A stretch of 36,883 bases of DNA from Clostridiales bacterium (GTDB lineage: Bacteria > Bacillota_E > Sulfobacillia > Sulfobacillales > JAIMBI01), in assembly GCA_027318915.1 (NCBI GenBank), contig DAHVOH010000031.1, positions 1 through 36,883 of the forward strand. Direction: 5' to 3'. The notes beneath the pieces were generated by a model that was not told where the DNA came from, did not search any database, and was given only the letters and a program-made list of their open reading frames with translations. Shown piece by piece: positions 25,036 to 34,280 of the stretch (positions within the stretch are counted from its first letter, which is position 1; each line of letters opens with the position of its first letter). The position numbers and the translations under genes are program-made.

Positions 25036-26337
25036 ATGAAACTGATCGGGATGGGCCTCCTGGGGGGATTCGGAGAGCGTCTCCGACCGCTCACGTTGAA
25101 GGCGTCCACCCGGATCCGGGTGCGGGCGGAAGCCCGCTTTCTCGGTCGTCCGGCCGTTCGCATCCAATTGGCCACCCTCAAGGCCGGGGGCATCCACGAC
25201 TTCATCCTGGCCAGCAAGTCACGCGAAGTGCGGTTCGCCGTGCGCAATCTCGTGGGGCATGGGGACGACTGGGACTTAACGGTTCGCTACACCCCCCCTC
25301 GCCACGATCATTTGGACCGGGGCGCCGCCGACGCCGTCATTCGCGCGGCCGAGCACTTTGAGCTGCAGGACGATCTGCTGGTCTTTCCGGTCGACACCCT
25401 GCTGGCCACGGATTTGGCTGCCGCGCATGCCCGGCACACCGAACAGCAGACCCTGCTCACGGTTTTCGTCGCCAATCGTCGGGCGGGCACGCTGGCCCCG
25501 GGCGAGATGGCGCTCGATGTGGCAGCGGACGGCCGCATCCGCGGGCCGGTGCCCTCCGAGGCATCCGCCTTGGCGCAAGCCTTCGGGCCCGCTTGGCCTA
25601 CCCAATCGGTCCCGGTCGTGACGGGCTTCTATCTCATCAACGCCCGGGAGCTTCGGCAACTGGCCCTGAATCCGGAACTGGCACGGCTTCGGCGCCAGCG
25701 CCTCGACTTTTCGCCCCACCTGCTGCGCTGGGCGCTGGCGTGCGGCCGCCCGGTCCAAACGTGGCAGGTGGACTGGGCCGCCGACTTGGGTCAGTCGGAG
25801 CAGTTCCTCTCCGCCACGGTCGGGGTTCTGGACGGGAGCGCGGTCATTCCCGGGCTGTCGCTAGGTCCGGACCGCCAACCGCCTCAGCGTGTCTTCACCC
25901 CCACCCTGGGCGGGCCGTGGCCCGCCGGATGGCGGCATCTGTACCTGGGCCACGACACCGTGGTGGGACGCAATTGCCATATCGAGGATACCTACATCGG
26001 CGACGAATGCGTCATCGGCCATCATGTCACCTTGGTGGGCGCGCACCTGGATGACGGCGTCATTGTGGGCGACGGAGCCGTTGTCACCGCAAGCCTGCTC
26101 GGGGTCAAAGCCGAGGTGCGCTCCTCACTGCGTCACCCCACACGCATCGACCACCTCAGCGCCGTCGGCGACGAAGCCGTGGTGGAGGCCGGCGCTCAGT
26201 TGTCGGAGGTGCTGGTGCTGCCCAAGGCGCGCGTCCCCGGAGATGTCGTGGTGCACGGCCCGGCCGTGCTTCGGCCCGACATGGCGACCGGGGCCGACGC
26301 GCTGCGCATCCGGCAGCTGCCCGGGACTCACGCCTGA
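25036..26337 (+). CDS. GlgC/sugar-1-phosphate nucleotidyltransferase homologue with altered active site
   Basis: A 433-aa protein with a Rossmann-like nucleotidyltransferase domain (about 1-300) and a C-terminal left-handed beta-helix (hexapeptide repeats such as VVGRNCHIEDTYIGDECVIG). Family motif 1 is kept: LGGFGERLRPLT (9-20). However, the Lys-Pro that normally follows (RPKPLLP) is absent (region 24-38, RVRAEARFLGRP). The metal-binding NGD reads PVD (118-120), and no EKP motif is seen. Normal enzymes of this family make ADP-glucose or GDP-mannose; this one may have changed activity or act as a regulator. Start ATG with AAGGGGGT 7 nt upstream. Its 3' end overlaps the convergent GH57 gene by 10 bp, and the GlgE operon nearby suggests a glucan-related role. 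Confidence 0.85.
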   Translation: MKLIGMGLLGGFGERLRPLTLKASTRIRVRAEARFLGRPAVRIQLATLKAGGIHDFILASKSREVRFAVRNLVGHGDDWDLTVRYTPPRHDHLDRGAADAVIRAAEHFELQDDLLVFPVDTLLATDLAAAHARHTEQQTLLTVFVANRRAGTLAPGEMALDVAADGRIRGPVPSEASALAQAFGPAWPTQSVPVVTGFYLINARELRQLALNPELARLRRQRLDFSPHLLRWALACGRPVQTWQVDWAADLGQSEQFLSATVGVLDGSAVIPGLSLGPDRQPPQRVFTPTLGGPWPAGWRHLYLGHDTVVGRNCHIEDTYIGDECVIGHHVTLVGAHLDDGVIVGDGAVVTASLLGVKAEVRSSLRHPTRIDHLSAVGDEAVVEAGAQLSEVLVLPKARVPGDVVVHGPAVLRPDMATGADALRIRQLPGTHA

Positions 26338-28742
26338 GCCTCCGGCCAGCGAATCTTCAGGCGGAGGGCCACCGCCGCCGCCTCCTCCCGCAAGCGCTCG
26401 TCCAGGTCGGGGGCCGTCAGCGCCGCGCGCAGGCGAAAGCAGGCGATGGCCAGGACGCCGGGATCAATGCTCACCGGCAGCTCCTCCACCAGGTCAAGAA
26501 ACTGGATCACGTGGGCGAGTCGCTCCGGATCCGTCGGATCCCGCGTCCACGCGTCCGCCGTCTGCCGCTCCCTTTCGCGCAGCACAAAAAGGATATCATC
26601 CTGGTCCACGGTGATGGCGAGTTGGCGAATTTCATCCATCAGCTGCCGGATCCGCTCATGATTGATCAGCGGTTCCTCCAGCGCCCGCAGCAGCGCCTGA
26701 TTCAACACATAGCTGGCTGCGGTCAGAAATGCGGCCGGCAGCGGCGTATCCGCCTCGGAAAGAAATCGCATCAGCGGCGCGTGATACTCGTAAATCTGCC
26801 GCAGCGATCGCTCCACCTCGCCCAGCGTGGTCCGGAGGACCAGATCCAGGACGCGGCGCTGCTCGTCGCGGAACAGGTTCTGCAGGGTGAATGTCCGACT
26901 TCCGAAGGCCCCCGCAAAGACGCGCAGCACGCCGGCAATGTCCGCACTATCAAACAGCGGCCCCAAGGAGGCCAGCAGGCTGTCGTACCCGTCGTCGGCA
27001 CCGGCCGGCGCAATGCCTCCCACCAGGTTGTGGTCACCCCAATGCAGGGCCCCCACGTAATAGGACTCGGTCTCCTGGGTGATGGTCGACGTCACCGTCA
27101 CCCGCCCGGTCACCATCCGGGTCAAGCCGGCCGCGCGCACCGCCTGCTCGTGAACGCTCACCCGATAGCAGTATAGCCGCACCGCCCTCGCCTCGTCCGG
27201 ATGCGTGAGGGCCGCCACCGCCCAGTGTGCCGTGACGCGGCCCAGATCGACCATGGCCGGCCGCACCCGCGTCTCATAGACACGCCGCGCGTTGCCCTCG
27301 GCGGGGACATTGCTCGGAGCCTGGGCCAGCAGTTCCAGAACCTGCGCTTCCGGCGTCCACCCGAACAAATCGGCGGCCAGCTGCATGACGCGGCCGGCGT
27401 ACTGCAGGATTTGCACCGTCTCAATGCCCGACACCTCGTCGAAAAACCACCCGCAGCTGGTGTACATCAGCAGCGCGTGGCGCTGCAGCTCCATGAGCTT
27501 CCACACCCGGATCGCTTCTTCGGGGCTCAGCTCGCGGCGCGCTTGGCGACGGAGGAATTCTTGCCGCGCCCCCTCGCTGCGATCGAGAATGACGCGGATG
27601 TAGTCGTCGCGGGCCCGGTCGGGGTCGGCGAGAAACTGCTCCGCCAACGCGCGATAGGCGGGCGTCACGGCATCGCGCAGCACGTCGAGCGCTGCCCGCA
27701 GCGGCTGGCGCCACCCCTGGCTCCAGTCGGGGTGGACACCGGTGCGGCAGCCGCAATCCGCACGCCATCGCTCCACGCCGTGAGCGCAGCTCCAGGACGT
27801 GTCGGGCCTCACCTCCACCGCTTCCCCCGGCGCATACCGCTCCAAAAATTCCCCGTAGTTGGTGAGCTGCGCCGCTCCGCCCGATTCGATGCGATCCAGG
27901 GCATAGGCAAGCGCCATCTCCCCGTAGCGGTGGTGGTGGCCATAGGTCTCGCCGTCGGTGGCGATGTGGGCGAGACGCGGCCCCGGCCCCGCTGCGGCGG
28001 CGGCCGTCAACGCCCGGGCCAGCTGTTCGCCGTCGCTGAGCAGGCCGTTGAAGGCGACCGCCTGCGACAGGCCGGGATCATAGAAGAACACCGCCAATTT
28101 GAGCAGACGACGGCCCACCTTGACCCGATACGGCCGCGTGGTGTCCACGCCCGCCGCCTCGACGTCTCGGCCCTCCGACAGATCCAGCGGCCAGAGCCGC
28201 AGCGCTTGGTGGGGGCTCAACACCGTGAAAGCGACGCCTTCGTCCTCAAGCAGCAACAGCGTCTCGTCGTCCACGGCCGTCTCCGGCAGCCAGAACCCCT
28301 CCGCGCGCCGTCCAAACCGTCGTTCAAAGTCCCTCAGGCCCCACCGGATCTGCGTCCGGCGGTCCGCGGTCGGCGCCAGGGGAAGGATCACGTGGTTGTA
28401 TGCTTGGGCCATCGCCGATCCATGCCCGCCGAACCGCTGGCGACTGCTGCGGTCGGCCTCCAGGATAGCCCGATAGACATCGGGCGCTTCAGATTCCAAC
28501 CACGCCAGAAGGGTGGGGCCGACATTAAAGCTGATGCGGGCATAGTTGTTCACCACCGCGCGAATGTACCCGTCCTGATCCAGGATACGCGCAGACCCGT
28601 TGGGCCGGTAGCACTCCGCCGTGATGCGCTGGTTCCAATCGTGGTACGGGCGGGCCGAGTCCTGGCTCTCGACGGCCTCGAGCCACGGGTTCTCCCGCGG
28701 CGGTTGATAAAAGTGGCCGTGAACACACACGAAACGCTCCAC
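26328..28742 (-). CDS. Glycoside hydrolase family 57 protein with DUF3536 domain
   Basis: An 804-aa protein. The N-terminal GH57 domain begins CVHGHFYQPPRENPW and has the nucleophile motif GFWLPETAV (Glu154) and the acid/base motif HIATDGETYGHH (Asp263). The large C-terminal half corresponds to DUF3536, whose role is unknown. GH57 enzymes act on alpha-1,4/1,6-glucans (amylase, branching, 4-alpha-glucanotransferase); the activity here cannot be fixed, but an alpha-glucan substrate is likely beside GlgE/TreS/GlgB. Start is GTG at 28742 with AGGAGG 6 nt upstream; the open frame continues but into non-conserved sequence. It is transcribed divergently from glgE across a 257-nt gap. No signal peptide. 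Confidence 0.9.
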   Translation of the reverse strand: MERFVCVHGHFYQPPRENPWLEAVESQDSARPYHDWNQRITAECYRPNGSARILDQDGYIRAVVNNYARISFNVGPTLLAWLESEAPDVYRAILEADRSSRQRFGGHGSAMAQAYNHVILPLAPTADRRTQIRWGLRDFERRFGRRAEGFWLPETAVDDETLLLLEDEGVAFTVLSPHQALRLWPLDLSEGRDVEAAGVDTTRPYRVKVGRRLLKLAVFFYDPGLSQAVAFNGLLSDGEQLARALTAAAAAGPGPRLAHIATDGETYGHHHRYGEMALAYALDRIESGGAAQLTNYGEFLERYAPGEAVEVRPDTSWSCAHGVERWRADCGCRTGVHPDWSQGWRQPLRAALDVLRDAVTPAYRALAEQFLADPDRARDDYIRVILDRSEGARQEFLRRQARRELSPEEAIRVWKLMELQRHALLMYTSCGWFFDEVSGIETVQILQYAGRVMQLAADLFGWTPEAQVLELLAQAPSNVPAEGNARRVYETRVRPAMVDLGRVTAHWAVAALTHPDEARAVRLYCYRVSVHEQAVRAAGLTRMVTGRVTVTSTITQETESYYVGALHWGDHNLVGGIAPAGADDGYDSLLASLGPLFDSADIAGVLRVFAGAFGSRTFTLQNLFRDEQRRVLDLVLRTTLGEVERSLRQIYEYHAPLMRFLSEADTPLPAAFLTAASYVLNQALLRALEEPLINHERIRQLMDEIRQLAITVDQDDILFVLRERERQTADAWTRDPTDPERLAHVIQFLDLVEELPVSIDPGVLAIACFRLRAALTAPDLDERLREEAAAVALRLKIRWPEAQA

Positions 28743-28999
28743 GACAACCTCCTTGCGGCCTGTTTGCGGGACCCGGCCCGAATCAGCGGACCCCTGTCCA
28801 CCCCGAACGCTGCGGAGCGGAGGGCAGGCGCGGCCGCCACCCATTTCTCCATCATACCGAAACCGGCCCTGTCCTGCTCCTGTCCCCGGGGATTCAATCC
28901 ATCCCACCGCCCGGGCAAGGGGATGCTACCATAGCGGGAGGATGCCGGTCCGACAGGACGGCCGGCGTCCGGTCGGCGAGCTGGGAAGGGAGGGGGGCA
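28743..28999. promoter_or_regulatory. Divergent promoter region between GH57 and glgE
   Basis: A 257-nt gap that must hold the promoters for both directions. TATGAT on the minus strand (28851-28856) and TACCAT on the plus strand (around 28928) are possible -10 elements; neither has a good -35. No operator-like dyad stands out. Confidence 0.35.
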
Positions 29000-30988
29000 A
29001 TGGACCTGCCCCGCGAAGGACGGACACGTGTCGCCATCATCCGGGTGGAGCCGACAGTCGACGACGGGCGTTTCGCGGCGAAAGCCGAACGGGGCCGCGC
29101 GGTGGTGGTCGCCGCCCAGATGACGGCAGACGGGCATGATCAGCTGGCCGGCCAACTGGAATGGATGGGCCCGGGGCAGACTCGTCCCGCTCTGGTGTGG
29201 CTCACGCCGCGCGCGGACGACTGGTGGGACGCGGCGTTCGTGCCGACCGTCTGCGGCGCCCATCGCTTCCGCGTGCGGGGATGGATTGAGCGCTTCCTCT
29301 CCTGGCGATCCGCCTTTCACGCTCAATGTGTCGCCGGGACGGCCACCGCCGTCGACGCCGCCATCGGCCAGCGCCTGTTGGCCGACGCCTGGGAGCGCGC
29401 CGACGCCGATGCCCGACCCCGCCTGCGCGCGTACCAGGTCCGCTTGGCGGCGGAAGATCCCGCCGAAGCTCTGGCCGCCGCGTTGGATCCGGAGCTGGCT
29501 CGGCTCATGCGCTATTGGGGTCCGCGCCCGTTTCCCGCCGTGAGCCCGTGGCGACCCGTTCTGGTAGAGCGCGTTCGGGCCGGATTTTCCTCCTGGTACG
29601 AGTGCTTTCCACGCTCCACCTCCACGGATCCGGCCCGGCCCGGCACGTTCCGTGATTTGACAGCCCGGCTGCCCTATGTGGCCCAAATGGGGTTCGACGT
29701 CCTCTATCTGCCCCCCATTCACCCCATCGGGCACACGGGTCGCAAGGGCCCCGACAACACCCTCGGCGCGGGGCCAGGCGATCCGGGAAGCCCGTGGGCG
29801 GTGGGAGCGCCGGAGGGTGGTCACTGCGCCATCCATCCTCAGCTGGGAACGGTTGACGATTTCCGCGCCCTCCTGGCGGAAGCGCGCCACCATGGACTCG
29901 AAGTGGCTCTGGACTTGGCGTTTCAATGTTCGCCCGATCATCCCGACGTCATCCAACATCCCGAATGGTTTCGCCGCCGTCCGGACGGCAGCGTCCAGTA
30001 TGCCGAGAATCCCCCCAAACGGTACCAGGACATCTTTCCCTATGACTTCGAAACGGATGCCTGGCCGGAACTCTGGCAAGCTCTGGCGGATGTGGTGCGC
30101 TACTGGATCACGCTCGGCGTGCAGATCTTCCGGGTCGACAATCCGCACACCAAGCCCCTGCCGTTTTGGGAATGGCTGCTGGCCGAGATTCGGGCCGACC
30201 ATCCCGACGTGCTGTTTCTGGCCGAGGCGTTCACGCGCCCGGCGCTCATGTATCAGTTGGCCAAAGTCGGGTTCAGCCAGTCATACACCTACTTCACGTG
30301 GCGCAACACGGCCGAGGAGCTGCGGGCCTATGTGGACGAGTTGACCCATCCGCCCGTGTCCTATTTTTTCCGGCCCAACTTCTGGCCCAACACGCCGGAC
30401 ATTCTGCCGGTGCCCCTGCAGCAGGGAGGGCGTGCGGCCTTTCTGGCCCGCGTCGTGCTGGCGGGCACTCTGTCGTCCAACTACGGCATCTACGGCCCTG
30501 CCTTTGAACTGATGGAGCGGGATCCGGCCGCTCCCGGCAGCGAGGAGTACGCGCACTCCGAGAAATATGAAGTGCGCCATTGGGACTGGGACCGGCCCGA
30601 CAGCCTGGCTCCCGTCATCGCGCGCCTGAACCGCGCCCGCCGGGAGCACCCGGCCCTGCAGAGCCAGGCAGGGCTTGCCTTTCACCCCGCGGACAACGAC
30701 CAGATCCTCGTGTACAGCAAAGCCTCGCCCGATGGACAGGATACGATGCTGATGGCCGTGAATCTGGATCCTCACCATGTCCAGTCGGGATTCGTCCACC
30801 TGGACACCGGGCGACTCGGGCTCGAGGCCGATCAGCCGTACATGGTCGAGGATTTGCTGACCGGGGAGCGGTACTTCTGGACAGGGTCCCACAACTATGT
30901 CGAACTGCATCCGGAGCGACTGCCCGCGCACGTCCTGCATGTGCAGCCGCCCGCGCAGGGCGAACGGCATTTTGACCAGTTTCGGTGA
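29000..30988 (+). CDS. glgE: Alpha-1,4-glucan:maltose-1-phosphate maltosyltransferase GlgE
   Basis: A 662-aa GH13_3 enzyme that extends alpha-1,4-glucans with maltosyl units from maltose-1-phosphate. The N-terminal domain (1-180) precedes the barrel with GFSSWYECFPRS (195-206), LYLPPIHPIGHTGRKG (235-250), the nucleophile Asp380 in FRVDNPHTKP and the acid/base Glu409 in FLAEAFTRP. The HPIGxxxRKG and AENPPKRYQDI segments are specific for GlgE. Normal length. The ATG follows GGGAGGGGGG. First gene of a three-gene operon with treS-mak (28 nt downstream) and glgB. Confidence 0.97.
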   Translation: MDLPREGRTRVAIIRVEPTVDDGRFAAKAERGRAVVVAAQMTADGHDQLAGQLEWMGPGQTRPALVWLTPRADDWWDAAFVPTVCGAHRFRVRGWIERFLSWRSAFHAQCVAGTATAVDAAIGQRLLADAWERADADARPRLRAYQVRLAAEDPAEALAAALDPELARLMRYWGPRPFPAVSPWRPVLVERVRAGFSSWYECFPRSTSTDPARPGTFRDLTARLPYVAQMGFDVLYLPPIHPIGHTGRKGPDNTLGAGPGDPGSPWAVGAPEGGHCAIHPQLGTVDDFRALLAEARHHGLEVALDLAFQCSPDHPDVIQHPEWFRRRPDGSVQYAENPPKRYQDIFPYDFETDAWPELWQALADVVRYWITLGVQIFRVDNPHTKPLPFWEWLLAEIRADHPDVLFLAEAFTRPALMYQLAKVGFSQSYTYFTWRNTAEELRAYVDELTHPPVSYFFRPNFWPNTPDILPVPLQQGGRAAFLARVVLAGTLSSNYGIYGPAFELMERDPAAPGSEEYAHSEKYEVRHWDWDRPDSLAPVIARLNRARREHPALQSQAGLAFHPADNDQILVYSKASPDGQDTMLMAVNLDPHHVQSGFVHLDTGRLGLEADQPYMVEDLLTGERYFWTGSHNYVELHPERLPAHVLHVQPPAQGERHFDQFR

Positions 30989-31016
30989 CCGCGAGTCAAT
31001 CAAGGCGAGGTGGGCC

Positions 31017-34000
31017 ATGGCCAGTCACGCGACCGAGGGCATTGACGCTTACGAGGATTGGTACCGAGACGCCATCATCTACGAACTGCACGTGCGCACG
31101 TTCTTCGACAGCGACGGGGACGGGCTGGGCGACTTCCGGGGTCTGACCGCCAAATTGCCGTACCTGCGCGATCTGGGCGTCACCGCCATCTGGCTGCTCC
31201 CCTTCTATCCGTCGCCGCTGAGGGACGATGGCTACGACATCGCGGACTACACCGCCGTGCATCCTCACTACGGGACGCTGAAGGACTTCCGGGCCTTCCT
31301 GAAAGCGGCGCACCGCCTTGGTCTCCGGGTCATCACGGAGCTGGTCGTGAACCACACCTCGGACCAGCACCCTTGGTTCGAGCGGGCGCGGCGGGCCAAA
31401 CCCGGCAGCGTGCATCGCGCGTACTATGTGTGGAGCCACACGCCGGACCGGTACTCCGAAGCCCGCATCATTTTCAAGGATTTTGAGCGCTCCAACTGGA
31501 CGTGGGATCCCATAGCCCAAGCCTATTACTGGCATCGCTTCTATAGCCATCAGCCCGACCTCAATTTTGAGTCGCTTCATGTCCAGGCCGCCATTTTCAA
31601 GGTGGTGGACTTCTGGCTGGGGATGGGCGTGGACGGCCTGCGCCTGGACGCCATTCCGTATCTGTATGAGCGCGAGGGCACCACCTGCGAAAATTTGCCG
31701 GAAACCCATCAGTTCTTGAAGCGGCTCAGGCGCCATGTCGACGAGCGGTTTCCAGGACGGATGCTGCTGGCGGAAGCCAATCAATGGCCCGAGGACGCCG
31801 TCGCCTACTTCGGCCAAGGCGACGAGTGCCACATGGCGTTTCACTTTCCGTTGATGCCGCGACTGTTCATGGCGGTCTACATGGAGGACCGCTTCCCGAT
31901 CGTCGACATTCTGCAGCAGACGCCGGCTCTGCCCGACGCCTGCCAATGGGCCCTGTTCCTGCGCAACCATGACGAACTGACGCTGGAAATGGTGACGGAC
32001 GAGGAACGCGACTATATGTACCAGGTGTACGCGACCGATCCCCAGGCACGCATCAATCTCGGCATCCGCCGCCGGCTCGCCCCTTTGCTGGGCAACAACC
32101 GCCGGCGCATCGAACTGATGAACGCCTTGCTGTTTGCGCTGCCGGGCACCCCGGTCCTTTATTACGGCAACGAGATCGGCATGGGCGACAACATCTATCT
32201 CGGCGACCGCGACGGCGTCCGCACGCCATTTCAGTGGAGCGGCGACCGCAATGCCGGATTTTCGTCCGCCAACCCCCAACGCCTCTGCCTGCCGGTGGTG
32301 GTGGACCCGGAATTTCACTATGAGGCCGTCAACGTGGAGGCCCAGCGCAACAACGCCCACTCCTTGCTGTGGTGGACCAAACGCCTGATTGGCCTCCGAA
32401 AGCGCTACCGGGCCTTCGGCCGTGGCACGCTCACCCTGCTCACGCCCGACAATCCCAAGGTGCTGGCCTTCATCCGCCGCCTGGACGACGAGATTCTGTT
32501 GGTGGTGGCCAATCTGTCCCGTTTCGTCCAGGCCACCACGATTGACTTGTCGCCCTACCAGCACCACGCGCCCGTGGAACTGTTCGGGCAGACGCCGTTT
32601 CCGGTCATCGGGGCCTCGCCCTACTTTCTGACCATCGGACCCCACGGCTTCTACTACTTCGCGCTGACCCCCCCGGAGAGCGAAGACCTTCGGTCCGCGC
32701 CGTCGCTGCCCACCGTGGCGGCGGGCTGGCCCGGTGTGGTCCAGGATGCCCATCGCGAAGCGCTGGAGCGGGCGCTATTCTTGTATCTCACCGGGCGGCG
32801 CTGGTTCTCGGCCCGAAGCCGTCGGCCCAAATCGGCCAACATCCGTCACCTGTTGCCGGTGCCGATCGACGGCGACCGCATCCATCTCGCCGTGGTGGAG
32901 GTACCCTGCGCTCAAGGCGACGCCGCCGTCTACTGGCTGCCGCTGGCCGCGTCGCCGCCCGATCAGCCGGCGCCCGAGTCGGCGCAGGTGATCGCGCGGT
33001 TGACGTCGGGCGCCCACACACGGGAGTTGTATGACGCCGCCCAGGACCCCGCGTTTCTCCAGACGCTCTTGGGCGTGATGGTGCGCCGCCGCCGCACGGC
33101 CCAGAACGGGGTCGCGCTCTATGGTCTGGCCCTGCCCGCCCTCCGGGACGAAAACCCCGCCGGGTTGCCCGTGGCACCCATCAAAGGCGAACAAAGCAAC
33201 ACCTCGGTCGTCTTCGCCCAGCGCTACGTCCTGAAGTTGTTCCGCCACGTGGCGTTTGGTGAGCAGCCGGACTGGGAAATGGGCCTGCATCTGACGCACC
33301 TCGGCTTTGGGCACATCGCTCCGGTGCGAGGCGCCTTGGAATGGGAGGACAACGGGCGGCGGGCAACGCTCGGCGTCCTGTCGCAGTTCGTGCCTCACGA
33401 AGAGGATGGCTGGGCGTACACGCTCGACGCGCTCAGCCGCTATCAGGAGCTGGTGTTGGCCCGCGACGCCGAAGCGGCTCCCGTCGACCTGCCCGCGGAC
33501 TTGGTCCGCGAGTTGTTGGGGCCCTACCTGGCCTGGGCGTCACAGTTGGCGGAACGCACCGCCCGCCTGCACATGGCGCTCGCCCGGCCCACTGACGATC
33601 CGGCGTTCTCCCCGGAGCCCTTCACCGCCTTCTATCTGCGCGGCCTCTACCAAACGATGCGCACGGCGGTGGGCCAGACACTGAGCGCCCTGGCGCAGCA
33701 CCTGCCCCGGCTGGATCCGTTGTGGGCGGCCGACGCCCAGGCCCTGCTGGGCGCCGAAAGCCGCATCTTGGCGGGCAGCCAGCACATCCTGCAATCCCGT
33801 CTGGAGGGGCTGCGCATCCGCTGCCACGGCGACCTGCACCTGGGACAGGTTCTCTACACCGGCAGTGACTTCGTGTTTGTGGACTTTGAGGGAGAACCCG
33901 CCCGCCCCTTGAGTGAACGCCGCATTAAACGGTCACCGCTGCGCGATGTGGCCGGCATGCTGCGGTCCTTCCACTATGCGTCCGCCTCGCGCTGGCTGGG

Positions 34001-34280
34001 CGCTCGCGCCGAAGTCGCCAACGACGGCGAATGGCGCCGGCTCGGTGAGTGGTACGATTTCTGGTATCGCGCGGTCTCCCGCGTATTCTTGGACACATAC
34101 CGCATCACCACCGCGGGCTTGCACCTGATTCCCGCAAACGAACAATTCGACGGCCTGTTGGCGGTCTATCTCATGGAGAAGGCGCTCTACGAGCTGCGCT
34201 ACGAGCTGGATCACCGTCCCGCCTGGGTTCCCATCCCCCTGCGGGGCCTGACCAGTCTATTGGAGGAGGTATCGCCATGA
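31017..34280 (+). CDS. Fused trehalose synthase-maltokinase (TreS-Mak)
   Basis: A 1087-aa fusion. Residues 1-550 are a GH13 trehalose synthase: RDAIIYELHVRTFFD, the nucleophile Asp211 (GLRLDAIPYL), Glu253 (LLAEANQW), Asp319 (LRNHDE), and a C-terminal beta-sandwich. After a linker, residues about 600-1087 form a maltokinase: a GEQSNTSVVF nucleotide-binding region, HGDLHLGQVL (937-946) and FVDFEGEP metal-binding loops. It converts trehalose to maltose and phosphorylates maltose to maltose-1-phosphate, the GlgE donor. Start ATG at 31017 after GGCGAGGTG. The stop overlaps the glgB start by 4 bp (ATGA). Both catalytic sets are intact. Confidence 0.96.
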   Translation: MASHATEGIDAYEDWYRDAIIYELHVRTFFDSDGDGLGDFRGLTAKLPYLRDLGVTAIWLLPFYPSPLRDDGYDIADYTAVHPHYGTLKDFRAFLKAAHRLGLRVITELVVNHTSDQHPWFERARRAKPGSVHRAYYVWSHTPDRYSEARIIFKDFERSNWTWDPIAQAYYWHRFYSHQPDLNFESLHVQAAIFKVVDFWLGMGVDGLRLDAIPYLYEREGTTCENLPETHQFLKRLRRHVDERFPGRMLLAEANQWPEDAVAYFGQGDECHMAFHFPLMPRLFMAVYMEDRFPIVDILQQTPALPDACQWALFLRNHDELTLEMVTDEERDYMYQVYATDPQARINLGIRRRLAPLLGNNRRRIELMNALLFALPGTPVLYYGNEIGMGDNIYLGDRDGVRTPFQWSGDRNAGFSSANPQRLCLPVVVDPEFHYEAVNVEAQRNNAHSLLWWTKRLIGLRKRYRAFGRGTLTLLTPDNPKVLAFIRRLDDEILLVVANLSRFVQATTIDLSPYQHHAPVELFGQTPFPVIGASPYFLTIGPHGFYYFALTPPESEDLRSAPSLPTVAAGWPGVVQDAHREALERALFLYLTGRRWFSARSRRPKSANIRHLLPVPIDGDRIHLAVVEVPCAQGDAAVYWLPLAASPPDQPAPESAQVIARLTSGAHTRELYDAAQDPAFLQTLLGVMVRRRRTAQNGVALYGLALPALRDENPAGLPVAPIKGEQSNTSVVFAQRYVLKLFRHVAFGEQPDWEMGLHLTHLGFGHIAPVRGALEWEDNGRRATLGVLSQFVPHEEDGWAYTLDALSRYQELVLARDAEAAPVDLPADLVRELLGPYLAWASQLAERTARLHMALARPTDDPAFSPEPFTAFYLRGLYQTMRTAVGQTLSALAQHLPRLDPLWAADAQALLGAESRILAGSQHILQSRLEGLRIRCHGDLHLGQVLYTGSDFVFVDFEGEPARPLSERRIKRSPLRDVAGMLRSFHYASASRWLGARAEVANDGEWRRLGEWYDFWYRAVSRVFLDTYRITTAGLHLIPANEQFDGLLAVYLMEKALYELRYELDHRPAWVPIPLRGLTSLLEEVSP

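Noticed and set aside
27201..28934. 577-codon plus-strand open frame antisense to the GH57 gene
   Set aside because: Long antisense frames are expected in GC-rich genes. It is rich in Arg, His and Pro, shows no domains, and the GH57 reading has clear catalytic motifs.
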